From: Mesorhizobium sp. CU3
GTDB taxonomy: Bacteria > Pseudomonadota > Alphaproteobacteria > Rhizobiales > Rhizobiaceae
Direction: 5' to 3'
Length of the DNA: 64,000 nt
Assembly (NCBI RefSeq): GCF_006442965.1
Contig: NZ_VFWX01000002.1
Span: 62,001-126,000 of the forward strand
The number at the start of each line of letters is the position of its first letter. Positions within the stretch are counted from its first letter, which is position 1. This document shows positions 28,077 through 37,642 of this stretch, in pieces. A program made the translations under genes and the position numbers. Under the pieces are notes generated by a model. It made no database searches. It worked only from the letters and a program-made list of their open reading frames with translations, and was not told the origin of the DNA.

Positions 28077-30866
28077 CTATTCCTGGCTTTCCTGGGTTCC
28101 GTCTTCGGTTCCCGCCTCACCGGAAGCGTCTTCAGCCTCCTCGTCCGACTGCGGTTCCGAAATCCGCTCGACAGACACCACCTTTTCGCCCTCGGCCGTG
28201 TTGAAGATGGTCACGCCCTTGGTGGCGCGGCTGGCGAAGCGTATGCCTTCGACTGGCACCCGGATGACCGTGCCGCCGTCCGAAACCAGCATGATCTGAT
28301 CGTCATTGCCGACCGGGAAGGTCGCGACCAGCCGGCCGATCTCGGCCGTCTTCGACACGTCGGTGGCACGGATGCCCTTGCCGCCGCGCCCCGTCAGGCG
28401 GAAATCGTAGGACGACGAGCGCTTGCCGTAGCCATATTCGGTCACCGTCAGCACAAGCTTCTCATGCGCCTTGAGGAACTCGTAGCGCTCCTCGGACAGC
28501 TCGGCTTCCTCGCCGATCTCCTCATTGGTGAGCGCGACCTCTTCCTCTTCGCCGGCATTACCGGCGGCAAGCCGGCGCTCGACCGCCGCGCGCTTGAGAT
28601 AGGCGGCGCGCTCGGCGGGCGACGCATCGACGTTCTCAATGATCGACATCGAGATGATGCGGTCCGTCTCGGCCATGCTTATGCCGCGCACGCCGACGGA
28701 ATTGCGGCTCTGGAAGACGCGCACGTCGGAGACGGGGAAACGGATGCACTGGCCGGAATTGGCCGTCAGAAGCACATCGTCATTGTCGGTGCAGGTTTCA
28801 ACGCCGAGGATCTCGTCGCCCTCTTCCTCCAGCTTCATGGCGATCTTGCCGTTGCGGTTGACCTGGACGAAGTCGGACAGCTTGTTGCGCCGCACCGTGC
28901 CGCGCGTGGTGGCGAACATCACGTCGAGCTCGCCCCAGCTGGTCTCGTCCTCCGGCAGCGGCATGATCGTGGTGATGCGCTCGCCCTGTTCGAGCGGCAG
29001 CATGTTGATCAGCGCCTTGCCGCGCGATTGCGGGTTGCCGACCGGCAGGCGCCAGACCTTTTCCTTGTAGACGATGCCGCGCGAGGAGAAGAACAGCACC
29101 GGCGTGTGCGTGTTGGCGACGAACAGCCTTGTGACGAAATCCTCTTCCTTGGTCGACATGCCGGAGCGGCCCTTGCCGCCGCGGCGCTGCGCCCGGTAGA
29201 GTGAAAGCGGCACGCGCTTGATGTAGCCGGAATGGCTGACCGTGACGACCATGTCCTCGCGCTGGATCAGGTCCTCGTCTTCCATGTCCGAACCGCCGTC
29301 GGAAAGCTCGGTGCGGCGCGGCGTGCCGAACTCGTCGCGAACCGCGATCAACTCGTCCTTGACGATCTGCTGGATGCGTGCGCGGGACGACAAGATATCA
29401 AGGAAATCGACGATCTCGGCGCCGATCTTGTTCAACTCGTCGGCGATCTCGTCACGGCCGAGCGCGGTCAGGCGCTGCAGGCGCAGGTCGAGGATGGCGC
29501 GCGCCTGCTCCTCGGAGAGGAAGTAGGTGCCGTCCTCGTTGATGCGGTGACGCGGGTCGTCGATCAACTTGATCAGCGGCGCCACGTCATGGGACGGCCA
29601 GCGCCGCGCCATCAACTGCTCGCGCGCCGTCTGCGGGTCGGGCGCGGTACGGATCAGCTTGATCACCTCGTCGATGTTGGCGACGGCAATCGCCAGACCG
29701 ACCAGCACATGCGCCCTTTCCCGGGCCTTGCGCAAAAGGTACTTCGTGCGGCGGCTGATCACCTCCTCGCGGAACCCGACGAAGGCCTTCAGCATGTCGA
29801 TCAGCGTCATCACTTCCGGCTTGCCGCCGTTCAGCGCCACCATATTGGCGCCGAAGGACGTCTGCAGCGGCGTGAACCGGTAAAGCTGGTTGAGGATGAC
29901 GTCGGCGACGGCGTCGCGCTTCAGTTCGATGACGACGCGATAGCCCTGCCGGTCGCTCTCGTCGCGGATGTCGGAGATGCCCTCGATGCGCTTTTCGCGC
30001 ACCAGTTCGGCCATCTTCTCGATCATCGCCGCCTTGTTCACCTGATAGGGTATCTCGGTGACGACGATCGACTCGCGGTCGTTGCCGCGCTGCTCGATGT
30101 TGACGCGCCCGCGCATGACGATCGAACCGCGGCCGGTCGAATAGGCATTGTAGATGCCGGAACGGCCAAGCACGATGCCACCGGTCGGGAAATCCGGGCC
30201 GGGCACGATCTCCATCAGCGCCGGCAGGTCGATGGCCGGGTTGTCGATGATCGCCATCGCTCCGTTGCACACTTCGGCAAGGTTGTGCGGCGGAATGTTG
30301 GTGGCCATGCCGACGGCGATGCCGCCCGAACCGTTGACCAGCAGGTTCGGGAAACGCGCCGGCAGCACCTTCGGCTCTTGTTCGGCGCCGTCATAATTGT
30401 CCTGGAAATCGACGGTTTCCTTATCGATGTCCTCGAGCAGTTCGTGCGCGACCTTCGTCAGGCGCGACTCGGTGTAGCGCATGGCCGCAGGCGGGTCGGC
30501 ATCGATAGAGCCGAAATTGCCCTGACCGTCGATCAGCGGCACGCGCAGCGACCAGTCCTGCGCCATGCGCACCAGCGCGTCATAGATCGAAGCGTCACCG
30601 TGCGGATGGTATTTACCCATCACATCGCCGACGATGCGCGACGATTTCACATGCTTGCGGTTCCAGTGGTAACCGCCTTCCTGCATGGCGTAGAGGATGC
30701 GGCGATGCACCGGCTTCAGGCCGTCGCGCACATCGGGCAGCGCGCGGCTGACGATCACGCTCATGGCGTAATCGAGATAGGAGCGCTGCATCTCCTCTAT
30801 GATCGAAATCGGCTCGATGCCGGTGGGGCCGCCGTCGCTGCCGCGCGGTGTCTTCTGGTCGGTCAA
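28077..30866 (-). CDS. gyrA: DNA gyrase subunit A
   Basis: The protein has 929 residues, slightly longer than the E. coli enzyme and usual for rhizobia. It cuts and rejoins DNA so that GyrB can drive negative supercoiling. The N-terminal breakage domain has the active-site Tyr in [12 protein letters not shown] and the quinolone-region [17 protein letters not shown] with the usual Ser replaced by Ala (GDASIYD as read here; the typical order is GDSAVYD). The C-terminal beta-pinwheel contains the GyrA box [19 protein letters not shown], which distinguishes it from ParC. The tail is acidic ([17 protein letters not shown]). Nothing follows in the same operon. Confidence 0.98.
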   Translation of the reverse strand: MTDQKTPRGSDGGPTGIEPISIIEEMQRSYLDYAMSVIVSRALPDVRDGLKPVHRRILYAMQEGGYHWNRKHVKSSRIVGDVMGKYHPHGDASIYDALVRMAQDWSLRVPLIDGQGNFGSIDADPPAAMRYTESRLTKVAHELLEDIDKETVDFQDNYDGAEQEPKVLPARFPNLLVNGSGGIAVGMATNIPPHNLAEVCNGAMAIIDNPAIDLPALMEIVPGPDFPTGGIVLGRSGIYNAYSTGRGSIVMRGRVNIEQRGNDRESIVVTEIPYQVNKAAMIEKMAELVREKRIEGISDIRDESDRQGYRVVIELKRDAVADVILNQLYRFTPLQTSFGANMVALNGGKPEVMTLIDMLKAFVGFREEVISRRTKYLLRKARERAHVLVGLAIAVANIDEVIKLIRTAPDPQTAREQLMARRWPSHDVAPLIKLIDDPRHRINEDGTYFLSEEQARAILDLRLQRLTALGRDEIADELNKIGAEIVDFLDILSSRARIQQIVKDELIAVRDEFGTPRRTELSDGGSDMEDEDLIQREDMVVTVSHSGYIKRVPLSLYRAQRRGGKGRSGMSTKEEDFVTRLFVANTHTPVLFFSSRGIVYKEKVWRLPVGNPQSRGKALINMLPLEQGERITTIMPLPEDETSWGELDVMFATTRGTVRRNKLSDFVQVNRNGKIAMKLEEEGDEILGVETCTDNDDVLLTANSGQCIRFPVSDVRVFQSRNSVGVRGISMAETDRIISMSIIENVDASPAERAAYLKRAAVERRLAAGNAGEEEEVALTNEEIGEEAELSEERYEFLKAHEKLVLTVTEYGYGKRSSSYDFRLTGRGGKGIRATDVSKTAEIGRLVATFPVGNDDQIMLVSDGGTVIRVPVEGIRFASRATKGVTIFNTAEGEKVVSVERISEPQSDEEAEDASGEAGTEDGTQESQE

Positions 30867-31052
30867 ATCAGGTCACAATCCTGTCGGGAATCACTGCATG
30901 CTTATATAGGAAGCGCGCGCGAAACTCCAACCTTGGCCGGACTTTTCCAGAGACAATTTTCGTGGTAATTTCAAAAGGATACCGCAGATTGCGACGATAT
31001 GGCCGAAGTGCATTTCGCCCCGAAGTCGCGGTTGAAGGGGCAAAGGCCGGCG

Positions 31053-32792
31053 ATGGATCGTCACCCTGAGGCGGGCATGGCAGTCACGGCGAACCGAAAC
31101 TCCTGGTTGCCCCTGCGCGCCTTGAGCGGTTGGACGACGAAAGACCTCAACGGCGATCTGGCGGCCGGCGTCACGCTGGCGGCGATCGCCATTCCCGAAC
31201 AGATGGCCACCGCGCGCCTTGGCGGTTTCGCGCCCGAGATCGGCTTTTTCGCCTTCGTCGCCGGATCGCTGGCCTTTGCCCTGCTCGGCGCCAACCGCCA
31301 TTTGTCGGTGGGTGCCGATTCCACGATCACGCCGCTCTTCGCCGGTGGCCTGGCGCTGATCGCCACCGCCGGCTCGCCGCACTACGTCGCGCTGGCGGGA
31401 ATGCTGGCGCTGATGGTCGGCTTCCTGGTGGCGCTGAGCGGCCTGCTGCGCCTCGGCTGGATTGCCGACCTTCTGTCGGTGCCGGTCACGACCGGCTTCC
31501 TCGCCGGCATATCGGTCCACATCATCGTCTCGCAAATGCCCAGCATGCTCGGATTACCGGCGGAAAGCGGCGAAACGCTGCGGCGCATCGGTGAGATCGC
31601 CGCCAATATCCACCTCACCAATCCGTGGAGCCTGGCGATCGGACTTGGCGTGTTTTTGATCGTCTTCATCGCCGAGCATATCAGCGCCCGCATCCCGGCG
31701 GCCTTGATCGGCATGGTGCTGGCGACGCTTGCCGTCATGCTATTCGACCTGAAGAGCCACGGCGTCGAGGTGCTCGGCGCCTTGCCGAACGGGCTGCCCC
31801 AGCCCGCCATGCCGCTGGTCGGCTTCAAGGACATGCAAGCCCTTGTTCCGCTGGCGCTTTTGATCGCCATCGTCGTCATGGTGCAGACGGCGGCGACCTG
31901 CCGCTCCTTCGTCCCGCAGGACGGCAGCCAGCCGGACGTCGATCGCGACTTCATCGGCGTCGGCGCCGGCAGCATCCTTTCCGGCCTGTTCGGCGCCTTC
32001 GCCGTCAATTCCAGCCCGCCGCGCACCGCGATCGTCGCGCACAGTGGCGGTCGCTCGCAGGTCTCGGGCCTGATCGCGGCGGCCATCGTGCTGGCGCTCG
32101 GTGCCTTCGGCGGCGGCCTGCTCGCCAACGTGCCGCAGGCGGCACTTGCCGGCGTGCTGATGTTCGTCGCCCAGCACCTATTGCGCTGGAAGGTGTTCGC
32201 CAGCGTCTACCGCCAGGCGCCCGTCGAATTCGCGCTGATCCTGGTCACCATGGCAGCGATCGTGGCGCTGCCGATCGAAACCGGCGTTGCGATCGGCATC
32301 GGCCTGTCGCTGCTGCACGGCATCTGGAGTTTTACGCGCGCCCAGGTGATCGAACTGGCTCAGGTTCCAGGCACGTCCGTGTGGTGGCCGTCGACGGATC
32401 ATAACCCCGGCAAGCGGCTTTCCGGCGTGCTGGTCGCCGCGTTCCAGGCGCCGCTCTCCTTCGTCAACGCCGACCATTTCAAGCGCGGCCTGCTCAACCT
32501 GATCGACGCAAGGAGCGAGGACGTCAAACTGGTGGTGCTGGAAGCGAGCAACATCGTCGAGATCGACTACACCGCCGCGCAAGCGCTGACCGAAGCCATC
32601 CTCCATTGCCGCGACCACGGCGCGGTGTTTGCCATAGCCCGCATGGAATCGTTGCGCGCCCAAGCGGCGCTGCAGCGCTTCGGTATCGCCGATCTGGTCG
32701 GGCCGCAGCGCATTTTTCACAGCGTCGACGCTGCCATCAAATCGCTTGATCCGGGGAAACGGCAACCGAAAGAACAGGACGAAATGCCATGA
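31053..32792 (+). CDS. SulP-family anion transporter with STAS domain
   Basis: The protein has about 579 residues from the ATG at 31053; ATGs at 30999 and 31077 are alternatives and none has a strong ribosome site (AAAGG six bases before 31053). The SulP core has 12 to 14 membrane segments, beginning NGDLAAGVTLAAIAIPEQMA, with FGAFAVNSSPPRTAIVAHSGG typical of helices 7-8. A C-terminal STAS domain (about 440-560) includes VKLVVLEASNIVEIDYTAAQ. SulP proteins exchange or cotransport sulfate, bicarbonate or carboxylates; the substrate here is not readable. The stop overlaps the ParB-like gene by four bases. Confidence 0.92.
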   Translation: MDRHPEAGMAVTANRNSWLPLRALSGWTTKDLNGDLAAGVTLAAIAIPEQMATARLGGFAPEIGFFAFVAGSLAFALLGANRHLSVGADSTITPLFAGGLALIATAGSPHYVALAGMLALMVGFLVALSGLLRLGWIADLLSVPVTTGFLAGISVHIIVSQMPSMLGLPAESGETLRRIGEIAANIHLTNPWSLAIGLGVFLIVFIAEHISARIPAALIGMVLATLAVMLFDLKSHGVEVLGALPNGLPQPAMPLVGFKDMQALVPLALLIAIVVMVQTAATCRSFVPQDGSQPDVDRDFIGVGAGSILSGLFGAFAVNSSPPRTAIVAHSGGRSQVSGLIAAAIVLALGAFGGGLLANVPQAALAGVLMFVAQHLLRWKVFASVYRQAPVEFALILVTMAAIVALPIETGVAIGIGLSLLHGIWSFTRAQVIELAQVPGTSVWWPSTDHNPGKRLSGVLVAAFQAPLSFVNADHFKRGLLNLIDARSEDVKLVVLEASNIVEIDYTAAQALTEAILHCRDHGAVFAIARMESLRAQAALQRFGIADLVGPQRIFHSVDAAIKSLDPGKRQPKEQDEMP

Positions 32793-33412
32793 TTGATCCC
32801 CGAGAACCCGTCGTCGTCCCCGTCCCAGTCGAGGAATTGCGGCCCACGCAGATAACGGTCGGCATGCGTGAGGTTGAGTTGAAGCGCCAGATGATCCGGG
32901 CGCAGGACGCGCGCCGGAAAACCGGCGCTTTTCTCGGCAGGCACATGGTGCCAGTCGTGCTCGGTCCGAAAAAGCGCAACTACGTCACCGATCACCACCA
33001 TCTCGCCCGCGCGCTCATCGAGGAAGGCGTCAAGGACGTGCTGGTGACTGTGATCGCCGACCTGTCGGCGCTCGACAAGGACGCGTTCCTTTTCATGCTC
33101 GACAACCGCGGCTGGATGCATCCGTTCGACGAGAGCGGCAAGCGCCGCAAGTATGCTGCGATCCCGAAGACGATCGGCGCGCTGGTCGACGATCCCTATC
33201 GCAGCCTCGCCGGCGAACTGCGCCGGCAAGGCGGCTACGCCAAGGACACCACTCCGTTCAGCGAGTTCCTGTGGGCGGATTTCCTGCGCCGCCGCGTCGG
33301 CCGTGCGGAGGTCGAGAAGAATTTCGACAAGGCGATGAAGGACGCGCTCGCATTGGCCAAAAGCGAGGACGCGAACTACCTGCCGGGTTGGTGCGGTCCG
33401 ACGGACGATTGA
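32789..33412 (+). CDS. ParB-like protein (ParBc_2 type)
   Basis: The protein has 207 residues. It resembles the ParBc_2 family, stand-alone ParB/sulfiredoxin-fold proteins without a helix-turn-helix: PVPVEELRPTQITVGMREVE, then KTGAFLGRHMVPVVLGPKK and the HHHLARALIEEGVKDVLVTV segment that follows YVTDHHH. The cluster of three histidines is a family hallmark. It is unlikely to be the chromosomal partition protein; its substrate is unknown. Overlap of ATGA with the SulP gene means both are made from one transcript. Confidence 0.82.
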   Translation: MIDPREPVVVPVPVEELRPTQITVGMREVELKRQMIRAQDARRKTGAFLGRHMVPVVLGPKKRNYVTDHHHLARALIEEGVKDVLVTVIADLSALDKDAFLFMLDNRGWMHPFDESGKRRKYAAIPKTIGALVDDPYRSLAGELRRQGGYAKDTTPFSEFLWADFLRRRVGRAEVEKNFDKAMKDALALAKSEDANYLPGWCGPTDD

Positions 33413-33420
33413 AGCACATT

Positions 33421-34248
33421 CTATCGGGCGCCGGCCCGCCTTGTCCTGTAACTGCCCGGCGCCTCGCCCATCTCGCGCCGGAACCGGCGGTTGAAAGTCG
33501 ACAGATCGTTGAAGCCAGCATCGAAGGCGATGGTCGAGATCGCCGCGTCCGACGTCCGCAACCGCACCGCGGCCCGGTGCAGCCTGGTTCTGAGCAGGAA
33601 CTGGTAGGGCGTCATACCGACGACGTGCCGGAAGGTCCGCAGGAAGTGATAGGGGCTGGTGGCCGTGCTGTCGGCAAGCGTGGCCAGCGAAAGCGGTTGC
33701 TCCGTACTAAGCTCGATGCGGCGCACCGCTTCGGCGACGCGTTTCTGGTCGCGGCGGCTGGGCGCTCGGCCGGCCGGTCCGGTATCCGAGCCGGCGACGA
33801 CCGCGCCGGCAAGGCGCAGGCCCAGTTCCTCGAACGCCTCGCCGTCGCCCGTTTCCCGCGCGGCCTCCGCCTCGGCCAGCAACGGCGCCAGCGCCGGCAA
33901 GGGCGGCAGGCGCGGCGCGGCAAATTCTAGCCGCTTCACGCCCGGCACCTCGGTGGCAACCCGCTCCATATAGGCGGGAGTGAAATGGAATGAGAGGCAG
34001 CGGTCACCGGCGCCGTGCTCGTGGCCGCATTCGTAGCAGGCGCCCGGACTGCCCAAAAGGATGGCGCCGGGCGCCAGCATCGCCGTGCCCTGGCGTGTTC
34101 GGTAGCGGAAGGTGCCGCTGGTCACCGCGGCGACGCAGAAGCTGCGATGCTCTTCCTCGAACGGCCTGTCGCCGGCGCCGGCCGTGCAGACCACATCCGA
34201 CACCTGCCAGCCGGGCCCGGAGGCGAGATTTTGCTCGGTCGTCGTCAT
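33421..34248 (-). CDS. AraC-family transcriptional regulator
   Basis: The protein has 275 residues from the ATG at 34248; longer open sequence to 34383 overlaps the divergent promoter and lacks signals. An N-terminal cupin-like sensor (about 1-110) includes FRYRTRQGTAMLAPGAILLG and CYECGHEHGAGDRC, whose Cys and His residues may bind a metal. The C-terminal pair of helix-turn-helix motifs (about 175-272) has LATLADSTATSPYHFLRTF and ISTIAFDAGFNDLSTFNRRF. It is divergent from the DUF1579-like and VOC genes with 85 bp between starts, which it may control. Confidence 0.9.
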   Translation of the reverse strand: MTTTEQNLASGPGWQVSDVVCTAGAGDRPFEEEHRSFCVAAVTSGTFRYRTRQGTAMLAPGAILLGSPGACYECGHEHGAGDRCLSFHFTPAYMERVATEVPGVKRLEFAAPRLPPLPALAPLLAEAEAARETGDGEAFEELGLRLAGAVVAGSDTGPAGRAPSRRDQKRVAEAVRRIELSTEQPLSLATLADSTATSPYHFLRTFRHVVGMTPYQFLLRTRLHRAAVRLRTSDAAISTIAFDAGFNDLSTFNRRFRREMGEAPGSYRTRRAGAR

Positions 34249-34333
34249 GCCCGAAACATAGCAATTTTTCCCAAGCGCAGAAGGCCGGCGCGGCCCTATT
34301 GCTCGCCCTCTCCTGACAAACGAGGCAGCAGCC

Positions 34334-34864
34334 ATGACCGATCCCTTCGCCGAAGCCCTGCACAGCGACGGCCCCGATCCCAACCTGGCAGGGAAGCTGG
34401 CCCTTTACGGCCGTTTCGTCGGCGCCTGGACATTCGACGCCACACGGATCCTCGAGGACGGCACAAGGCTCATCGGGCGCGGCGAAGTGCATTTCGGATG
34501 GGTGCTGGACGGCAAGGCGGTCCAGGACGTCTGGATCCTGCCCGCCCGCGATGCCGGCCCCTCGCCTTCGCTCGGGCCCTGGACCTTCTACGGCACGACC
34601 TTGCGCGTCTACGATCCGGGCGAAGAAGCCTGGCACATTTTCTGGAGTGACCCGCGCAACCAGTATTTCAGCCGCCAACTCGGCCGCGCCGAAGGCGATG
34701 ACATCGTCCAGGTCGGTGCCGACGGCAGTGGGTCCGCGGTGCGCTGGAGCTTTTCAGGCATCACGGAAAACGCCTTCCGCTGGCTCGGCGAACGCTCGCA
34801 TGACCGCGGCGCGACCTGGCGCATGGAGGTCGAGTTCCTCGCCCGGCGCACGACTCCAGCCTGA
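34334..34864 (+). CDS. DUF1579-like protein, possible target of the adjacent AraC regulator
   Basis: The protein has 176 residues, cytoplasmic, with a lipocalin-like all-beta pattern: LALYGRFVGAWTFDATRIL, EVHFGWVLDGKAVQDVWI, then WHIFWSDPRNQYFSRQLG. This fits the DUF1579 type of small beta-barrel proteins seen next to VOC and AraC genes. Function unknown. The ATG follows GAGGCAGCAGCC. The VOC gene starts 32 bp downstream, so they probably share a transcript. Confidence 0.75.
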   Translation: MTDPFAEALHSDGPDPNLAGKLALYGRFVGAWTFDATRILEDGTRLIGRGEVHFGWVLDGKAVQDVWILPARDAGPSPSLGPWTFYGTTLRVYDPGEEAWHIFWSDPRNQYFSRQLGRAEGDDIVQVGADGSGSAVRWSFSGITENAFRWLGERSHDRGATWRMEVEFLARRTTPA

Positions 34865-34896
34865 ACCGCCAACCCATTGCAATCACGGAGGAAACC

Positions 34897-35274
34897 ATGC
34901 TCGACCATATCTCGATCGGCGTTCGCGACAGCAGTGCCTCGAAGCGCTTCTACGACGCCGCGCTCAAGCCACTCGGCTATTCCTGTCTCAGCCAGTCGCC
35001 GGGATCGCTCGGCTACGGCGCCGAGACCGTGCAGCTCTGGGTGCAGGATGCCGGCAGACCTGTGCCGGCCGACAAGGATTCCGGCCTGCATTTCTGCTTC
35101 GCCGCAAGGACGCGCGCCGGCGTCGATGCCTTCCATGCCGCAGCGCTCAGCCAAGGCGGCAAGGACAATGGCCCGCCCGGCCTGCGGGCGTCCTATGGCG
35201 ACAACTACTACGCCGCCTTCGTCATCGACCCCGACGGCTATCGACTCGAGGCTTATTGCGGCAAAGCGGAGTAA
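34897..35274 (+). CDS. VOC-family (glyoxalase/dioxygenase fold) protein
   Basis: The protein has 125 residues. It opens LDHISIGVRDSSASKRFYDAALKPLGY and ends FVIDPDGYRLEAYC, the two marks of single-module VOC proteins. His and Glu positions usual for metal binding are present at H3, H97-type and E at the end of the second module (EAYC). Activity could be thiol transfer or ring cleavage; many are of unknown function. AACGGAGGAAACC-like GGAGGAAACC precedes the ATG. Confidence 0.88.
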   Translation: MLDHISIGVRDSSASKRFYDAALKPLGYSCLSQSPGSLGYGAETVQLWVQDAGRPVPADKDSGLHFCFAARTRAGVDAFHAAALSQGGKDNGPPGLRASYGDNYYAAFVIDPDGYRLEAYCGKAE

Positions 35275-35360
35275 CCGATCGATTTTCCCTCCCGCTTTCC
35301 AGCGCCCGGGCTTTGCTCTACCAATTGCAAAGTCTGGGCTTCGCCCGGCGGGAGGGGACG

Positions 35361-35990
35361 ATGCCGAGCTTCGACAGCCTGTTCAACGCCTTCGTCACCA
35401 TCCTGGTGACCATCGACCCGCCCGGGCTGGCGCCGCTCTTCCTTGCCGTGACGCGCGGCATGAACCGCGACGAGCGCCAGCAGGTCTCCATCCGCGCCTC
35501 GGTGATCGGCTTCCTGGTTATGGCGCTGTTTGCGGTCGCTGGCGCGTCGATCCTGTCGGTGTTCGGCATCACGCTGCCGGCCTTCCGCGTCGCAGGCGGC
35601 TTCCTGCTCTTCTTCATCGCCTTCGAAATGGTGTTCGAGCGCCGTCAGGACCGCAAGGAAAAGATCGGCGACGTCGCCATCACCAAGGACATGATCCACA
35701 ACATCGCCGCCTTCCCGCTGGCGATCCCGCTGATCGCCGGTCCCGGCGCGATCTCGGCGACGGTGCTGCTGTCAGGACATTTCGAAGGCTTTGCCGCCCA
35801 GGCAGCCCTGGTCGGCATCATCTTCCTCTGCCTCGCCATCACCTATCTGGTGTTCGTGCTGTCGGAACGCATCGACCGCATCCTCGGCCAGACCGGCCGC
35901 TCGATCCTAACCCGCCTGCTCGGCGTCATCCTGGCAGCACTTGCCGTGCAGTTCGTGGCCGACGGCGTCAAGGCGCTGATGGCCGGCTGA
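35361..35990 (+). CDS. MarC-family inner-membrane protein
   Basis: The protein has 209 residues and six transmembrane segments, the standard MarC length. Family marks are FVTILVTIDPPGLAPLFLA (about 11-29), FRVAGGFLLFFIAFEMVF (about 75-92) and AAFPLAIPLIAGPGAIS (about 117-133). The earlier link to multiple antibiotic resistance has not held up and the role is open. The start at 35361 has GGGAGGGGACG just before it, while the longer open frame upstream runs through two other genes. It stands alone, 86 bp after the VOC gene. Confidence 0.92.
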   Translation: MPSFDSLFNAFVTILVTIDPPGLAPLFLAVTRGMNRDERQQVSIRASVIGFLVMALFAVAGASILSVFGITLPAFRVAGGFLLFFIAFEMVFERRQDRKEKIGDVAITKDMIHNIAAFPLAIPLIAGPGAISATVLLSGHFEGFAAQAALVGIIFLCLAITYLVFVLSERIDRILGQTGRSILTRLLGVILAALAVQFVADGVKALMAG

Positions 35991-36002
35991 CGCCCTACTG
36001 CC

Positions 36003-36428
36003 CTACTGCGCCCCCGTCTCGACCACCTCGAAATCATGCGTGAGCGTCGCCGTCTTGGCCATCATGGCTGAAGCCGAGCAGTATTTCTCGATCGACAGGT
36101 TGATGGCGCGCTGGACCTTGTCGTGCGACAGCGCGCGGCCCTTGACGACGAAATGCATGTGGATGCGGGTAAACACTTTCGGGTCGGTCTCGGCGCGGTC
36201 GGCGTCGAGCTCGACCACGCAATCCTCGATCGCCTCGCGGCCCCGTTCGAGGATGTGCACGACATCATAGGCCGAGCAGCCGCCGGTGCCGATCAGCACC
36301 AGTTCCATCGGGCTCGGACCCGGCGTCTTGCCATCCGGCCCATGCGCCGTGCCCAGCACCAGTTTGTGCCCACTGCCGGATTCGCCGACGAAGGTGCGCT
36401 CCTCGACCCATTTGACGCGTGCTTTCAC
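36003..36428 (-). CDS. OsmC-family peroxiredoxin-like protein
   Basis: The protein has 141 residues if the GTG at 36428 is used; AAGGAAATCATC lies before it. OsmC/YhfA-type proteins reduce organic hydroperoxides with two cysteines: C51 in LIGTGGCSAYDVVHIL and C117 in EKYCSASAMMAKTA, both in the expected places. An internal ATG-like alternative is absent near the N-terminus, which supports GTG. It reads in the same direction as the DUF2306-like gene, 24 bases downstream of it, and converges with marC. Confidence 0.9.
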   Translation of the reverse strand: MKARVKWVEERTFVGESGSGHKLVLGTAHGPDGKTPGPSPMELVLIGTGGCSAYDVVHILERGREAIEDCVVELDADRAETDPKVFTRIHMHFVVKGRALSHDKVQRAINLSIEKYCSASAMMAKTATLTHDFEVVETGAQ

Positions 36429-36451
36429 GATGATTTCCTTGAAGCAGTACC

Positions 36452-36850
36452 CTATTGGCCGAACACGACCGCGTGCATGATGCGCCCGGGCAGCAGGGTA
36501 AAGATGCCGGCGCCGATCAGCGCGAAAATATAGAGTTTTATCATCGCGCTGCGATGCGCGGCCACCTTGTGCGTGTGCGCATACCATGCCGCCAGCGGCG
36601 CGGTGACCAGCACCAGGATCGACAGGAGATGGATCGGGCTGAAAGGGCCGATCAGCCTGATCTGCTGGATCCAGAAGCTCGATATGGCGATGACCAACAT
36701 CAGCGCCACCCAGGCATAGCCCATCACCCGGTGCCGCATGTTGCCCTTCGGCAGCGCCAGTTGCGCGCCGCCGACCGCGAGCGCGGCAAAGGCCGCGAAG
36801 GCGTGCCACAGAATGGGAGGCGGCGCCGACAGAAGCGGTCCGAGCGACAT
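36452..36850 (-). CDS. DUF2306-like small membrane protein
   Basis: The protein has 132 residues with four transmembrane segments. It includes WHAFAAFAALAVGGAQLALPKG near the start, then HRVMGYAWVALMLVIAISSF and FSPIHLLSILVLVTAPLAAW, and ends LLPGRIMHAVVFGQ. The recurring His residues in helices (H17, H45, H78, H95-H103 region) resemble DUF2306 proteins and cytochrome b561-like helices. Function is unknown. The start at 36850 has GGGAGGCGTC before ATG. It lies 24 bases before the OsmC gene and 33 bases after ssb. Confidence 0.75.
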   Translation of the reverse strand: MSLGPLLSAPPPILWHAFAAFAALAVGGAQLALPKGNMRHRVMGYAWVALMLVIAISSFWIQQIRLIGPFSPIHLLSILVLVTAPLAAWYAHTHKVAAHRSAMIKLYIFALIGAGIFTLLPGRIMHAVVFGQ

Positions 36851-36883
36851 GACGCCTCCCTTCAAACAGCTGCTACGAGATGC

Positions 36884-37411
36884 TTAGAACGGAATCTCGT
36901 CGTCCAGCTCGCGCGACGAACCACTACCGCCACCACCGCTCCTGGAACCGCCACCGCCGCCGCCACGGCTGAAGCTCTCGCCCGGGCTGGACTGGCCGAA
37001 ATCGGACCCGCGACTGTTGCCGCCGCCGGCATAATTGCCGACCTGGCCGCCGCCCTCGCCGCGCGTGTCGAGCATCTGCAATTCGCCGCGGAATTTCTGC
37101 AGCACGACCTCGGTCGTGTAGCGGTCATTGCCGGTCTGGTCCTGCCATTTGCGCGTCTGCAGCTGACCCTCGACATAGACCTTCATGCCCTTCTTCAGAT
37201 ACTGCTCGGCGACCTTGGCGATGCCCTCATTGAAGATGACGACATTGTGCCATTCGGTCTTTTCCTTGCGCTCGCCGGAATTCTTGTCGCGCCAGCTTTC
37301 CGAGGTGGCGATGCGGATGTTGACGACCGGTTCACCCGAATTCAGGCGGCGGATTTCAGGGTCCGCCCCGAGATTGCCGACCAGAATGACCTTGTTGACG
37401 CTACCCGCCAT
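36884..37411 (-). CDS. ssb: Single-stranded DNA-binding protein
   Basis: The protein has 175 residues. The OB fold (about 1-112) begins [19 protein letters not shown] and includes [23 protein letters not shown] Gly/Ser/Arg-rich linker (about 118-165) leads to the acidic tip DDEIPF, which recruits repair proteins. SSB protects single-stranded DNA in replication and repair. A GTTC-N7-GTTC SOS box lies 97-111 bp upstream of the start, so LexA control is likely. Confidence 0.98.
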   Translation of the reverse strand: MAGSVNKVILVGNLGADPEIRRLNSGEPVVNIRIATSESWRDKNSGERKEKTEWHNVVIFNEGIAKVAEQYLKKGMKVYVEGQLQTRKWQDQTGNDRYTTEVVLQKFRGELQMLDTRGEGGGQVGNYAGGGNSRGSDFGQSSPGESFSRGGGGGGSRSGGGGSGSSRELDDEIPF

Positions 37412-37507
37412 CTTACTTCTCCGCGCTCATCCGAATTTTAAGTCGCTCACCTTACAGCCTGCAGGTCGTCCATGCCCGAAAAGCCTGGCTTTTCCCACAA
37501 GGTTTTT

Positions 37508-37522
37508 GTTCTCTTTTCGTTC
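37508..37522 (-). promoter_or_regulatory. Alphaproteobacterial LexA (SOS) box upstream of ssb
   Basis: GTTC-TCTTTTC-GTTC matches the alphaproteobacterial LexA direct repeat GTTC-N7-GTTC exactly. It lies about 97 bp before the ssb start, in an AT-richer patch suited to a promoter. The same motif precedes uvrA in this window. Confidence 0.75.
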
Positions 37523-37617
37523 TAGGCACAACCGCCGGCCCTGTCAAGGAATGTCAGCAAAGGCGAGGCTCGAACCCGTGTCTCGATATGGATAGCAAAT
37601 CGCCGCTTGCCAAACCA

Positions 37618-37633
37618 ATAAGTATCGACTTAT
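37618..37633 (+). promoter_or_regulatory. Candidate ArsR-family operator
   Basis: ATAAGT-ATCG-ACTTAT is a perfect 6-bp inverted repeat with a 4-bp spacer, 9 bp before the ArsR-family start codon. Repressors of this family often bind such dyads over their own promoters. Confidence 0.55.
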
Positions 37634-37642
37634 GCTTCTCTC

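Noticed and set aside
29232-30968. 578-codon open frame opposite gyrA
   Set aside because: It mirrors gyrA codon bias and has no family resemblance or start signal.
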